NCBI RefSeq assembly: GCF_000960975.1
Contig: NZ_CP010803.1
Location: forward strand, 2,073,944 to 2,137,943
Length of the DNA stretch: 64,000 nt
Origin: Martelella endophytica
GTDB taxonomy: Bacteria; Pseudomonadota; Alphaproteobacteria; Rhizobiales; Rhizobiaceae
Direction: 5' to 3'
The first letter of the stretch is position 1. Each line of letters begins with the position of its first letter. Made by a program: the position numbers and the translations under genes. The notes beneath the pieces were generated by a model, which worked only from the letters and a program-made list of their open reading frames with translations, did no database searches and had not been told where the DNA came from. Shown piece by piece: positions 42,734 through 51,994 of this stretch.

Positions 42734-43924
42734 ATGTCGCCGGAGGATATTGCCCGAAAGATGACGGGAAAGCTGGAGGTGCGACCTGGCGGCAGGCAGG
42801 CTATTCTGCCGGCGCCGACGGTGCAGAACCATGCCGCCTTTTTGTCGCGGCTTCCCGGCGGACGCCTTGCCTGCTGCTGGTTTGGCGGCACGCTTGAGGG
42901 TAAGTCGGATATCTCCATCTATGCTTCGGTTCTCGACACCGAAGGCAAGGCATGGGGCGAGGCCGAAAAGCTGACGGATGATCCCGGACGCTCGGAGCAG
43001 AACCCGGTCATTTTCGTCACGCCGGCCGGCGATATGCTTCTGTTCAACACCGCCCAGCCCGCCGGGAATCAAGATGAGGCGCGGGTTTTTGTTCGCAAGC
43101 TTGTGCTTGAAGAAGGGCGGCTGGTGGCAGATGCCGGGCGCGATACCGGCCTTCCGGCCGGCACATTCATTCGCGCAATGCCATTCGTCCGGAATGACGG
43201 CGCATGGTGTCTGCCGCTGTTTCGCTGCAATCCGCGCCCGGGTATCCGCTGGACGGGTGCGTTTGATACCGCAGCCGTTGCCGTCAGCACTGATGAGGGT
43301 GAAAGCTGGGCTGTTGCCGATGTAGCGAATTCGCCCGGAGCGGTTCACATGACGCCCGTCGCCATGGGCGATGGAGACATGATCGCGCTTTATCGCCGCC
43401 GTCAGGCCGACTTCGTACATCGCTCCGAAAGCCACGACGGTGGACGCAGCTGGAGCGCGCCATCGCCGACGGATGTGCCGAACAACAACAGTTCCATCAA
43501 TGCGGTGCGGATTGCCGGTGACGTGGTCGCCATGGTCTGCAATCCGGTTTCTGCTGCCCAGTCGGCCGCGCGCCGCGCCTCGCTTTATGACGAGCTTGAG
43601 GGTAACGACACGCGGCCGGAGGCCAGTGCGGGCTGCAGACCGGTGTGGGGGGTGGAGCGTGCGCCGCTTGCGCTGTGTCTTTCCGGCGATGGCGGGCGAA
43701 CCTTCCCGGTGCGCTACACGGTCGAGGAAAGCCCCGGCACCTGCCTTACCAACAACTCGCTTGATGGCAGGAACAAGGAGCTTTCCTATCCGGTGCTTCT
43801 GCTGCGCGACGATGGTGGGCTCGATATCGCCTATACGCTTTACCGCCGTGCCATCCGGCATGTTGAGCTCAATGCCGAAACGGTTGCCGCGCTCCTCGCA
43901 CAGGTGCCGGGCCGCAGATCGTGA
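42734..43924 (+). CDS. Sialidase-fold (Asp-box/BNR) protein
   Basis: 396 residues from ATG 42734, chosen for GGAGGAG seven bases upstream; ATGs at 42713 and 42728 are alternatives. The six-bladed propeller is marked by Asp boxes STDEGESWA, SHDGGRSWS and SGDGGRTFP, with an early ILPAPTVQNHAAF. No signal peptide, so it is cytoplasmic. Families with this look include exo-sialidases and putative glycosyl hydrolases or lyases such as those acting on unsaturated or acidic sugars. It leads the operon with an iron alcohol dehydrogenase (11 bases on), opposite the DUF1537/GntR pair. The substrate is not deducible. Confidence 0.75.
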   Translation: MSPEDIARKMTGKLEVRPGGRQAILPAPTVQNHAAFLSRLPGGRLACCWFGGTLEGKSDISIYASVLDTEGKAWGEAEKLTDDPGRSEQNPVIFVTPAGDMLLFNTAQPAGNQDEARVFVRKLVLEEGRLVADAGRDTGLPAGTFIRAMPFVRNDGAWCLPLFRCNPRPGIRWTGAFDTAAVAVSTDEGESWAVADVANSPGAVHMTPVAMGDGDMIALYRRRQADFVHRSESHDGGRSWSAPSPTDVPNNNSSINAVRIAGDVVAMVCNPVSAAQSAARRASLYDELEGNDTRPEASAGCRPVWGVERAPLALCLSGDGGRTFPVRYTVEESPGTCLTNNSLDGRNKELSYPVLLLRDDGGLDIAYTLYRRAIRHVELNAETVAALLAQVPGRRS

Positions 43925-43935
43925 AAGGAAAGACA

Positions 43936-45060
43936 ATGAGCAGCATGGATCGCCCGATCACGCTCCATCAGCCGAAGCGGCTTGAAATCGGTGTCGGTAC
44001 GGCGGCAAAGCTCGGTGATTGGGCGGCATCAGCTAAAAGGCCTTTCGTCATCGCCGGTGGCCCGACTGCGCAATATGTAGACCGGCTTCGCCTTGCGGGC
44101 GACGTTCGGGTCTATGCGGAAGCGCCGCCGGAGCCTGACCTTCCTGCATTCGAGACGGTTCTGGAGGCGGCCCGCACGCACAAGCCGGACCTCATCGTAG
44201 GGCTTGGCGGCGGCTCTGTTCTCGACGTTGCCAAGCTGACGGCCGCGCTCTGGGATGCAGGCCAGTCGGTGCGCGATGTCGTCGGTCCGAACAAGGTTTC
44301 CGGCCGGCGAACAGCGCTTGCGCAAGTCGCGACCACGGCCGGTACCGGCTCTGAAGCCGGCATCCGGGCGCTGCTGACCGACCCTGAAACCAAATCGAAA
44401 CTTGCGGTCGAAAGCCCGTTTCTTCTGGCCGATATCGCCATTCTGGATCCCGAATTGACCTATTCGGTGCCGCCGGCGGTGACGGCTGCGACAGGCATCG
44501 ATGCACTCGCCCACTGCGTTGAGGCGTTTACCAATATTCGGGCGCACGATCTGGTCGATGGTTATGCAAGGCTCGGCATCGGTCTCATCGGGCGTTATCT
44601 TGGCCGCGCGGTTGCCAACGGAAACGACGCCGAGGCCCGTGCCGGCATGATGCTTGCGTCCTATTACGGCGGCATCTGTCTCGGGCCGGTCAATACGGCC
44701 GCGGGCCATGCGCTGGCCTATCCGCTCGGCACCAGGCTCAGCCTGCCCCACGGGCTCGCCAATGCTATCATCTTTCCGCATGTGCTGGCCTTTAACCAGC
44801 CGGTGGCCGCAGAAAAGACCGGCGAGATCATGCGAGCGCTCGGCCTTGCCGCGGCTGAAAACCCGGATGCCGTGCATCAGGCAGCCCACGGCTTCTGCGC
44901 GAAACTGGGTGTCGAGATGAAGCTTCGCGCCCATGGCGCGGGCGAGGCGGAGCTGAGGCAATGGGCGGAGGAAGCGTATGCCATCCGCAGGCTCATGGAC
45001 AACAATCCGCGCGACATGTCGGTCGATGACGTGTACGCGATCTACCGAAGCGCGTTCTAG
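43936..45060 (+). CDS. Iron-containing (group III) alcohol dehydrogenase
   Basis: 374 residues from ATG 43936 (GAAAGGAAAGAC upstream; the in-frame GTG at 43921 contains this ribosome site). Features: NAD-binding GLGGGSVLDVAKL, TTAGTGSEAG, and the metal site GIDALAHCVEAFT with LPHGLANAIIFPH. These enzymes interconvert alcohols and aldehydes, and related members act on 4-hydroxybutyrate, lactaldehyde or maleylacetate. It is coupled to the Asp-box protein gene and convergent with the GntR gene. In this cluster it may oxidise or reduce a sugar-acid intermediate. Confidence 0.9.
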   Translation: MSSMDRPITLHQPKRLEIGVGTAAKLGDWAASAKRPFVIAGGPTAQYVDRLRLAGDVRVYAEAPPEPDLPAFETVLEAARTHKPDLIVGLGGGSVLDVAKLTAALWDAGQSVRDVVGPNKVSGRRTALAQVATTAGTGSEAGIRALLTDPETKSKLAVESPFLLADIAILDPELTYSVPPAVTAATGIDALAHCVEAFTNIRAHDLVDGYARLGIGLIGRYLGRAVANGNDAEARAGMMLASYYGGICLGPVNTAAGHALAYPLGTRLSLPHGLANAIIFPHVLAFNQPVAAEKTGEIMRALGLAAAENPDAVHQAAHGFCAKLGVEMKLRAHGAGEAELRQWAEEAYAIRRLMDNNPRDMSVDDVYAIYRSAF

Positions 45061-45101
45061 GGGCGAGCACTCTGGGGGGAAGGCGGGCCGCCGGTCGGCA
45101 T

Positions 45102-45842
45102 TCACAACGAAAGATCGAACAGGCCGCCACCGAACAGCCGCTCGCGCGAGTGCTCTATATGGACGCGCATCGCGGCTCGCGCGGCATCCGGCGCACGCTC
45201 CCTGATGGCGGTGTAGATCGCCCTGTGCTCGGCTAGAACCTCCTCAAGCGCCCAGGCGCCATCGGACATCAGCGTTTCGCCATGCAGCTTCATGCCGACA
45301 TAGATGTGGGCCCGCAGCGCCTTCAGCGTTTCCTCGTAGTACTGGTTGTTGGTGGCCTGGGCGACAGACTGGTGGAAGGCGAAGTCCGCATCCTCGCGGT
45401 GAAGCTGCTGGCCGGTCGCATCTGACAGAAGGTGCAGCGCGCGCTCCATCTCGGCGAGGACGGCATCATTGCATCGCAGCGCGGCAAGGGCGGCGGCATC
45501 GGTCTCCACGGTCAGGCGGAACTCATAGCAGCGCTGGATATCGGCGATCGTTTCGACGGGGGTGTAGCCGAGCGCTGTCTCGCGTTTTATCCGCACGAAA
45601 TTGCCGGCGCCCTGGCGCGAATAGATCAGCCGCTCGTCGCGCAACCGTTCAAGCGCCACGCGCAATACAGGACGCGACACGCCGAATTTGAGGGAGAGAT
45701 CCTTTTCCGCCGGAAGCTTTTCATTGGCGCCGTAATCGCCACGCATGATCCGGCCGCGCAGCGCCTCATAGACCTTGTCCGAAAGAGAGGTGCGCCGGGG
45801 CGAGGTGCCGCCATCTGCTTCATTGTCCAGATTGTCGGTCAT
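45102..45842 (-). CDS. GntR/FadR-family regulator
   Basis: 246 residues. Winged helix (SLSDKVYEALRGRIMRGDYG, LPAEKDLSLKFGVSRPVLRVALERL, IYSRQGAGNFV), then an FCD ligand domain (RCYEFRLTVETDAAALAA, DADFAFHQSVAQATNNQYYEETL, HRAIYTAI, MRVHIEHSRERL) with the Asp/His metal set typical of regulators that bind sugar acids. It is encoded 15 bases after the DUF1537 kinase on the same strand, so it probably controls this cluster in response to its substrate. Confidence 0.9.
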   Translation of the reverse strand: MTDNLDNEADGGTSPRRTSLSDKVYEALRGRIMRGDYGANEKLPAEKDLSLKFGVSRPVLRVALERLRDERLIYSRQGAGNFVRIKRETALGYTPVETIADIQRCYEFRLTVETDAAALAALRCNDAVLAEMERALHLLSDATGQQLHREDADFAFHQSVAQATNNQYYEETLKALRAHIYVGMKLHGETLMSDGAWALEEVLAEHRAIYTAIRERAPDAARAAMRVHIEHSRERLFGGGLFDLSL

Positions 45843-45857
45843 CGAATGTCCTCTTCG

Positions 45858-46895
45858 TCATTGGCTGACGTCCGCCATCGTCTCGGTAAGGATCTCGGCG
45901 AGAAGGGATGGCGTACCAAAGCCACCGGATTTTGTCACGAGTTGTAAATTACCCCACGGCGTGATCGCTCTGCTGACCGGCAGGCCGGGTCGCAGCTCCG
46001 CTTCCACTTGTAAACTTCTGATCGCGAGACGATCCAGTATGCCATTGCAGCTCTCCCCGCCGGAGATCAGCAGGGATTGGGGCTTGTATGTGTGAAGCAG
46101 CTTGTCAATACTTGCACAAAAGCGCGCACCAGCGACATCGCCGGCTTCACCGCCGCCGCCATCGCTGATCGTGATGGCGAAGGAGCGCTCGCGGACAAGC
46201 GGGACCGCGCCGTCGGGCGCTTCGATGAGCGGTGTCAGTGCGCCGAGGCGTTCGATCTGCGCAAGCGTGATCGGATCGCGCGACCCGTTGACGATCATCA
46301 GTGGTGGCGCAAGGCGGGAACGGTGTGTCTGCACGGTTCCAGCCTCGCCCGCCAGCGCAAAGGCAAGGCCTCGGGCACCGACCCACAGTGTGTCGTTTCC
46401 GGCCTGCGCGACGATCGCCGCCATGTCGCGGTCGTTCGCCACATCGGGGATTTCGGCGGAAACGCCAAGGCGCTCTGCCACCGCGATTGGCTGCGCAATG
46501 CCGTTGCCGCTCAGTAGGCCGCCTCGGACACAGCGGCCCATGGTGGGGATTGCAGGTGCCGCAATGACGCGGCGGCTGCCGAGCGCATTCTGGAGAATGG
46601 CCATTTCGGCAGCGATATTGCCCTTCAGTCGCGAGTCGACCTTTTTCATGATCACGGGAACGTCGTTCAGCGGCAGCGCGGCGAGGGCGGCCGTCATGCG
46701 TTTCGCGGCCGTCTCAGGGGCGCACTCCCGACTCGCGGTATTGACGGCGAGGACATTCGGTCGGCGGTCCAGAAGGTCGGGAATGGCGTCGGCATGACGC
46801 GCGACGAGCACAGATCGCTCCGGTCCCGCAAAGGCCACGCTCGAATCGAGCGCACCTGTCAGGTCATCGGCAATGATCAGAACCTCTGGAGGCAA
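45858..46895 (-). CDS. Four-carbon acid sugar kinase family (DUF1537) protein
   Basis: 345 residues, shorter than most members (about 420). Hallmarks: start VLIIADDLTGALDSSVAFAG, MKKVDSRLKGNIAAEM, nucleotide-binding LISGGESCNGIL and TKSGGFG near the end. Family members (OtnK, DtnK, LtnK and relatives) phosphorylate erythronate, threonate and similar acids at C4. Divergent from a pdxA2-type gene, whose enzyme oxidises such 4-phospho-acids, so a kinase-dehydrogenase pair is expected. Regulation through the GTAAT/ATTAC repeat at 46913 and the downstream GntR gene is an inference. Confidence 0.85.
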   Translation of the reverse strand: MPPEVLIIADDLTGALDSSVAFAGPERSVLVARHADAIPDLLDRRPNVLAVNTASRECAPETAAKRMTAALAALPLNDVPVIMKKVDSRLKGNIAAEMAILQNALGSRRVIAAPAIPTMGRCVRGGLLSGNGIAQPIAVAERLGVSAEIPDVANDRDMAAIVAQAGNDTLWVGARGLAFALAGEAGTVQTHRSRLAPPLMIVNGSRDPITLAQIERLGALTPLIEAPDGAVPLVRERSFAITISDGGGGEAGDVAGARFCASIDKLLHTYKPQSLLISGGESCNGILDRLAIRSLQVEAELRPGLPVSRAITPWGNLQLVTKSGGFGTPSLLAEILTETMADVSQ

Positions 46896-46912
46896 TCATT
46901 CTCTCCCATGTT

Positions 46913-46926
46913 GTAATTATTATTAC
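46913..46926. promoter_or_regulatory. GTAAT-N4-ATTAC operator candidate
   Basis: A 14-base inverted repeat just upstream of the DUF1537 start (46895), within an A+T-rich divergent promoter shared with the pdxA2-type gene (47061). It suits a GntR-family dimer encoded two genes away. Confidence 0.4.
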
Positions 46927-47060
46927 GTATCGATTTTTTGTAAAAAAGGGAATAATTTTCAAGGGAAAACTGCATTCTTAACGAAAGTATGCAGTGGATA
47001 TTGAAACCTGTTTACCTATAAGTTAATAACTTTGTAGCATGTCGCTAACGGGAGGCCTTC

Positions 47061-48035
47061 ATGAACCAGCCAATCGTCATCACCATGGGGGATCCATCCG
47101 GGGTGGGCGCTGAAGTCAGCGTGAGGGCGCTCGCGGCGCGGGATCCTGATCTGCGCCGTCAGGTCCGTGTGGTCGGTGACCGGCCCACTATGGCCCGCGC
47201 GGCGGCGGTCTGCGGCCTCGATCTGCCAGTTCTGGCCCCCGACGATGAAGGCGATGGTATCCGCGTCGAGCACATCGCCGTCGATGGCCTGCCGGAGACT
47301 TTCGGCGTGCTGAGCCCGGCCTGCGGAGAGGCATCCTATCGCTATATCGCCCGAGCGGTGGAGCTTACCATGGCCGGCGAGGCCGCGTGCATCGTCACGG
47401 CGCCGATCAACAAGGCCGCGCTCAACGCAGCAGGTCATCATTATGACGGCCACACCGGCATGCTGGCGCATCTGACGGGGTCGAAGTCGTCATGGATGCT
47501 GCTCGCTTCCGAGCGGTTGAACGTGGTGCATGTCTCGACTCATGTTTCGCTCAAGGATGCAATCGGACGGGCGACGACGGAACGGGTTCTTGAAACCATC
47601 CGCACCGGCCATCGTCATCTCAAACGCATGGGGCTTGCATCGCCGCGCATAGCGGTGGCGGGGATTAATCCGCATTGCGGTGAAAATGGCCTGTTCGGAC
47701 GGGAGGATGACGATGCGATTGCGCCGGCGGTGGCGGCGGCAAAGGCGGAGGGTATCAACGTGGAGGGGCCGATTTCGGCCGATACGGTCTATCACCGCGC
47801 CTATAATGGCGCCTTCGATCTGGTCATCGCCCAGTATCACGATCAGGGGCATATCCCGATCAAGCTTGTTGCCTTCGATACCGCCGTCAACGTCTCGCTC
47901 GGCCTGCCGATCGATCGCTGCTCGGTCGATCACGGCACGGCCTTTGACATTGCCGGAACGGGCAAGGCCAATCACGTCAATATGCTCGCGGCGCTCGATT
48001 ATGCCGCGCGAATGGGAGCCGCCGCGCGCGGTTGA
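47061..48035 (+). CDS. PdxA-family 4-phospho-sugar-acid 3-dehydrogenase (PdxA2-like)
   Basis: 324 residues: [13 protein letters not shown] start, metal/substrate motifs [10 protein letters not shown] and [22 protein letters not shown] and [12 protein letters not shown]. PdxA itself oxidises 4-phosphohydroxythreonine in vitamin B6 synthesis; the PdxA2 group oxidises 4-phosphothreonate or 4-phosphoerythronate, followed by decarboxylation to dihydroxyacetone phosphate. The location beside a DUF1537 kinase favours PdxA2. A GGGAGG ribosome site precedes the ATG. It overlaps nothing and is six bases before the DapA-like gene. Confidence 0.9.
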   Translation: MNQPIVITMGDPSGVGAEVSVRALAARDPDLRRQVRVVGDRPTMARAAAVCGLDLPVLAPDDEGDGIRVEHIAVDGLPETFGVLSPACGEASYRYIARAVELTMAGEAACIVTAPINKAALNAAGHHYDGHTGMLAHLTGSKSSWMLLASERLNVVHVSTHVSLKDAIGRATTERVLETIRTGHRHLKRMGLASPRIAVAGINPHCGENGLFGREDDDAIAPAVAAAKAEGINVEGPISADTVYHRAYNGAFDLVIAQYHDQGHIPIKLVAFDTAVNVSLGLPIDRCSVDHGTAFDIAGTGKANHVNMLAALDYAARMGAAARG

Positions 48036-48041
48036 GGAGGA

Positions 48042-48929
48042 ATGATGTCGGAGAAGAAGGAAGCGTTCGTCGCGCTCGTCACCTGTTTCAATGATGACGA
48101 AACGATCAATTACGCCGCCACGCGGGCGCAGGTGCGCCGCCAGGTGGCAGCGGGCAACAACATCATGTGCGCCGGGACAAACGGCGATTTTTCCGCCCTG
48201 ACCTTCGACGAGAAGGTAAGGCTGTGCGGCGAGGTGGTCGATGAGGTCGGCGGCAAGGCCCGCGTCATCGTCAATGCCGGCATGCCTGCGACCTTTGAGA
48301 CGGTAAAGCTCGCTCGAGCATTCGACAGGATCGGTGTCGATGGCATCGCTGTGATCACGCCGTTCTTCATCGCCTGCACGCAGGATGGTCTTGAGCGCCA
48401 TTTCACCACGGTTGCAGATGCGGTGAAGACGCCGATCTATCTCTATGACATCCCGGCGCGGACCCAGAACCATATCGAGCCCGAGACCGCCCGCCGGCTC
48501 GCCGCTCACGGCAACATCGCGGGCATCAAGGATTCCGGCGGCGCGCAGGAAACGCTTGAAGCCTATATGGAGGTCGGTCGCACTGTCGAAGGATTTGACG
48601 TCTATTCCGGCCCGGACCAGCTCGTGCACTGGGCCCTGACGAACGGCGCCAAAGGCTGCATTTCCGGTCTCGGAAACGTCATGCCTGAGGTGCTTGCGAA
48701 GATTGTTTCAGGCGTTAATGCCGGCAATGAGGCGCAGGCGAAGCAGGCACAGGAAATCTTCACGGCCTTCAGGACCGATCTCTACAAGCTCGGCTATCCA
48801 CCGGCACTGGTGAAGCGCGCGCTTTTCCTGCGTGATCCGTCCGTCGGTCTCTCCCGCCAGCCCGCCCTTCTGCCGGACCCTGCGCAGGACCGAGAGATTG
48901 AGAGAATACTGGAGCGCTACGGCCTGTAG
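48042..48929 (+). CDS. DapA/NanA-family aldolase or lyase
   Basis: 295 residues (ATG 48042 or 48045). TIM barrel with GTNGDFSALT in place of the usual GTTGE, Tyr in YDIPART and Schiff-base Lys in IAGIKDSGG. The family includes dihydrodipicolinate synthase, N-acetylneuraminate lyase and 2-keto-3-deoxy-sugar-acid aldolases. Operon with the PdxA2-like gene and the Asp-box/sialidase-fold gene nearby allow a role in cleaving a keto sugar acid. The exact substrate is open. Confidence 0.9.
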   Translation: MMSEKKEAFVALVTCFNDDETINYAATRAQVRRQVAAGNNIMCAGTNGDFSALTFDEKVRLCGEVVDEVGGKARVIVNAGMPATFETVKLARAFDRIGVDGIAVITPFFIACTQDGLERHFTTVADAVKTPIYLYDIPARTQNHIEPETARRLAAHGNIAGIKDSGGAQETLEAYMEVGRTVEGFDVYSGPDQLVHWALTNGAKGCISGLGNVMPEVLAKIVSGVNAGNEAQAKQAQEIFTAFRTDLYKLGYPPALVKRALFLRDPSVGLSRQPALLPDPAQDREIERILERYGL

Positions 48930-48983
48930 CGCGACCGCCTCAGGCCCCACTGCCTGTGTTTGGCGGTGAATAGCCCCGCGTTT

Positions 48984-49845
48984 TGTAGACACCCTCGGTT
49001 TAGATTTTCTGCTGTCGTTCGAAGTCGACGGGCGACAGCATGCCATTGCGGGCATGTTTACGTTTAGGGTTGTAGAACATCTCGATGTAATCGAACACAT
49101 CCCTTCTGGCGTCTTCGCGTGAGCGATAGACCCTTCGGCGTATCCGTTCTCGCTTGAGAAGATTGAAGAAGCTCTCGACGACCGCGTTGTCGCGGCAGTT
49201 TCCCCGGCTGCTCATTGAATGAACCAGATTGTGCTGCTTTAGAAAGGCAGCCCAGTCCATGAAGGTCAAACTGCGATCCCTGATCCGAATGGACCAGCAC
49301 TGGCTGTTTTGGCTTGCGTCGCCATAAAGCGGAAAGCAGCGCCTGTAGAACGACATCTGTCGCCTGACGGCTTTGAAGTGCCCAGCCGATGACGCGGCGG
49401 GAATATAGGTCGATGACAACCGCCAGATAGGCGAAGCCCTCCAAGGTCCGGATGTAGGTGATATCAGTCACCGAGGCCTTATCCGGCACCTCCACGTCAA
49501 ACTGTCTGTCGAGCGTGTTGTCGACGGCAACAGAAGGTTTTCCACCGTGGCTTCCGGGCCGTCGCTTTAAGCCAATCTGGGCCTTGATGCCGGCAAGACG
49601 GGTCAGGCGCGCAACCCGGTTCGGGCAGCACGTCTCCCCCTGATCCAGCAGGTCATCATGCAGTTTGCGGTAGCCGGAAACCTTGCCGCTGTCTTCCCAC
49701 GAAGACCTCAACAGCTCTGTCTGTCGCTTGTCCTCGATGGCCCGGTTGCTCAGCGGTGCTTTGAGCCAGGCGTAAAATCCACTTGGGTGAACCCGGAGAG
49801 GCCGGCACATCGTCCGCACCGAAAACTGCAGCCGATGCACGCCAA
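48984..49845 (-). mobile_element. IS3-family remnant, one end only
   Basis: The element's end TGTAGACACC lies at 48984, close after the lyase gene. Reading inward on the minus strand is OrfB; OrfA and the other terminal repeat are missing and the sequence passes into a glycoside hydrolase fragment at about 49845. A deletion rather than simple insertion is needed to explain this. Confidence 0.8.
49000..49840 (-). pseudogene. IS3-family OrfB transposase, frameshifted
   Basis: The N-terminal part FSVRTMCRPLRVHPSGFYAW and the first DDE Asp (VTDITYIRTLEGFAYLAVVIDLYSRR) and second (LVHSDQGSQF) are in one frame down to about 49270. The ending (MDWAAFLKQHNLVHSM, NAVVESFFNLLKRERI with the Glu, FYNPKRKHARNGMLSP) is in another frame. 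A small indel at about 49270 breaks it. Confidence 0.85.
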
Positions 49846-50444
49846 GCTCACGCGGGAATGGCTGAAGGACTTCGGCAAGCCGTTGTCAACGACGAGTCCG
49901 AATATGAAGGCAATGTCGTTCAATGCTGGGGCAGCATCACGGCGCAGGAACTGGTGCATCGCTTCTGGATCACCGTGATGCGCGGCGGCTATGCGGGTCA
50001 TGGCGAGACCTATTCCCAGCCCGATGACCTGCTCTGGTGGGCAAAGGGTGGCGAACTGCACGGTGAAAGCTACGAGCGGATCGGCTTCCTGCTCGAGATC
50101 CTGAAGGAGGATGTCAGCAATGGGCTAACGCCGTTTGGCCTCACCGGACACCCCTTTCCCTGGACGCGGGTTTCAGGCGCTGCCGACGGTGATGTACGCT
50201 ATGTCTATTTCGGCGAGCACCAGCCGGTGATCTGGTCTTCCGGCTTCCCGCAGGAAGATGGCGACTATGACATCGACATCATCGACACCTGGAACATGAC
50301 CGTCACGCCGCTCCGGTCCCGCATCCCATCCGCCATGGCGCGGTGGTGCGGGGCGGCAAGGCGGACGCGGCGTTTGGCGTGGAACTGCCCGGCAAGCCCT
50401 ATCTGGCAGTGCGCGTGCGGCCGCGCGGCAAAAAGTCGAACTGA
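49846..50444 (+). pseudogene. Glycoside hydrolase (DUF5060/DUF5605-like) C-terminal remnant
   Basis: The fragment begins at the IS3 junction with TREWLKDFGKP, loses one base near 49885, continues as VVNDESEYEGN, TAQELVHRFWITVMRGGYAGH and DDLLWWAKGG, then shifts again near 50310 to reach [18 protein letters not shown] and a stop at 50442-50444. The motifs fit the end of a TIM-barrel glycoside hydrolase plus a small beta domain. Missing its front and twice frameshifted, it is dead. It stands 14 bases before the MalK-type gene, suggesting an original sugar-uptake operon. Confidence 0.75.
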
Positions 50445-50458
50445 CAGGGAGAACGGTC

Positions 50459-51461
50459 ATGGCTTCTGTTGAGATAAAAAACGTGCGGAAATCCTATGGC
50501 GTCGTCAACGTCATACACGGCGTTTCCGTGGATATCGCCGATGGAGAATTCGTCATCCTCGTCGGGCCGTCCGGCTGCGGCAAGTCGACGCTTCTGCGGA
50601 TGATCGCCGGTCTGGAGACCATCACCGGCGGTCACATCTCGATCGATGGTCGGGTCGTGAACAATCTCCAGCCCAAGGCGCGCGATATCGCGATGGTGTT
50701 CCAGAACTACGCGCTCTATCCGCAGATGACAGTGGCGCAGAACATGGGGTTCTCGCTTGAACTTCAGGGTGCCAAGAAGGACGAGGTCAAGGCCAAGGTC
50801 GCTGAAGCGGCCGCCATTCTCGGGCTTGAGCCCTTGCTCGAACGCAAGCCGGCCCAGCTTTCCGGGGGCCAGCGCCAGCGTGTCGCGATGGGGCGCGCAA
50901 TCGTGCGCGACCCGAAGGTCTTTCTGTTCGACGAACCGCTTTCCAATCTCGACGCCAAGCTCAGGGTGCAGATGCGCTCGGAGATCAAGGCGCTGCATCA
51001 GCGCCTTGGCTCCACCATCGTTTACGTCACGCATGATCAGATCGAGGCGATGACGATGGCTGACAAGATCGTGGTATTGCAGGGCGGCAATATCGAACAG
51101 GTCGGCGCGCCGCTGGAGCTCTATGACAGCCCGCGCAACATGTTTGTCGCAGGTTTTCTTGGCTCGCCGGCTATGAACTTCCTGCGGGGTAAGATCGACC
51201 TTGGCGGCGGTCGCGGTTGGTGGCCCCGAAGCTGTCGGCGCAGAAGTGGAGTTGATCGAGCCGACAGGATCGGAAACCCATCTCAATGCCAGCCTCGACG
51301 GCAAGAGCGTGGTGTGCGTTTTCCGAAAGCGTGTGGACCACAATCCGGGCCAGTCAATAAGGCTGTCCTTTGCCTCGGATGCGGTGCATTTCTTTGACCC
51401 CGAGACGGAACTCCGGATCACCGAGGACCTGTCACGGGAAACGGAAAAGAGCAACGCATAG
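50459..51461 (+). pseudogene. MalK/UgpC-type sugar ABC ATPase, deleted and frameshifted C-terminus
   Basis: The ATPase domain is intact: Walker [11 protein letters not shown] loop [11 protein letters not shown], signature [14 protein letters not shown], Walker [13 protein letters not shown]. After NFLRGKIDL (about 51200) the frame becomes shadow. The true end ([20 protein letters not shown] ... [12 protein letters not shown]) resumes in the next frame with some 40-50 residues of the regulatory TOBE region missing. The product would have a scrambled C-terminus and no transporter partners nearby. Confidence 0.8.
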
Positions 51462-51576
51462 CGTTGGAGCCGCAGGGGTGCCGTGCAGGCGTGCGGGCAC
51501 CGGCCGCGGAGACAAAAACGATCAAATCGACAGGCGTGTGTCAGGTAATGATGCCGCGCATTCTCGGAGCGAGATC

Positions 51577-51803
51577 CGCCTATTGTCGACGAACCGTCGG
51601 TCGGCATCGCCCATGGTCTAAAGGGACGGATATCTAAGGCGATATATCTCCACCCGAACACCTCAAAACCGGCGTCAAGCCGCAAAATCCATCGCTACTT
51701 CCTGCGAAAGCTGGCGGATACCCGGTCCAATCAGGTCTGGGCTATGGGCCAGCCTAAATCCGCATCGCGCGGCTCCGCCTATTTCTGCATCGGAGCGGCC
51801 TAG
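51577..51803 (+). mobile_element. IS3-family OrfB scrap
   Basis: A frame from about 51640 to a stop at 51801 reads IYLHPNTSKPASSRKIHRYF, then TRSNQVWAMG, which is the well-conserved stretch before the first catalytic Asp of IS3-family transposases; upstream, RRTVGRHR in another frame fits the same protein. It is a decayed fragment of a different IS3 subgroup than the copy at 48984. Confidence 0.6.
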
Positions 51804-51939
51804 GAAGCACTTGCCCATTATGGCACGCCGATAACTTCACCACAGATCAGGATTCGAAATTCACCTCTGTCCTGATTTCAAACAGTCGTTGAACTCGCTT
51901 GCTGCGACCTGCAGATAACAGCGTGACATTGACAAATAT

Positions 51940-51956
51940 GATTATTTTACTCATGT
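51940..51956. promoter_or_regulatory. Shared 17-bp motif upstream of binding protein 1
   Basis: GATTATTTTACTCATGT, matching 15 of 17 bases (in the same orientation relative to the downstream gene) with the site before the fecC-like gene at 55792-55808. It overlaps the TTGACA-containing promoter region (51929). A binding site for an iron- or metal-responsive regulator is an inference. Confidence 0.5.
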
Positions 51957-51994
51957 ATTATCATTGCAATTTGGTTGTTTCGGGGGCTTTGCTA

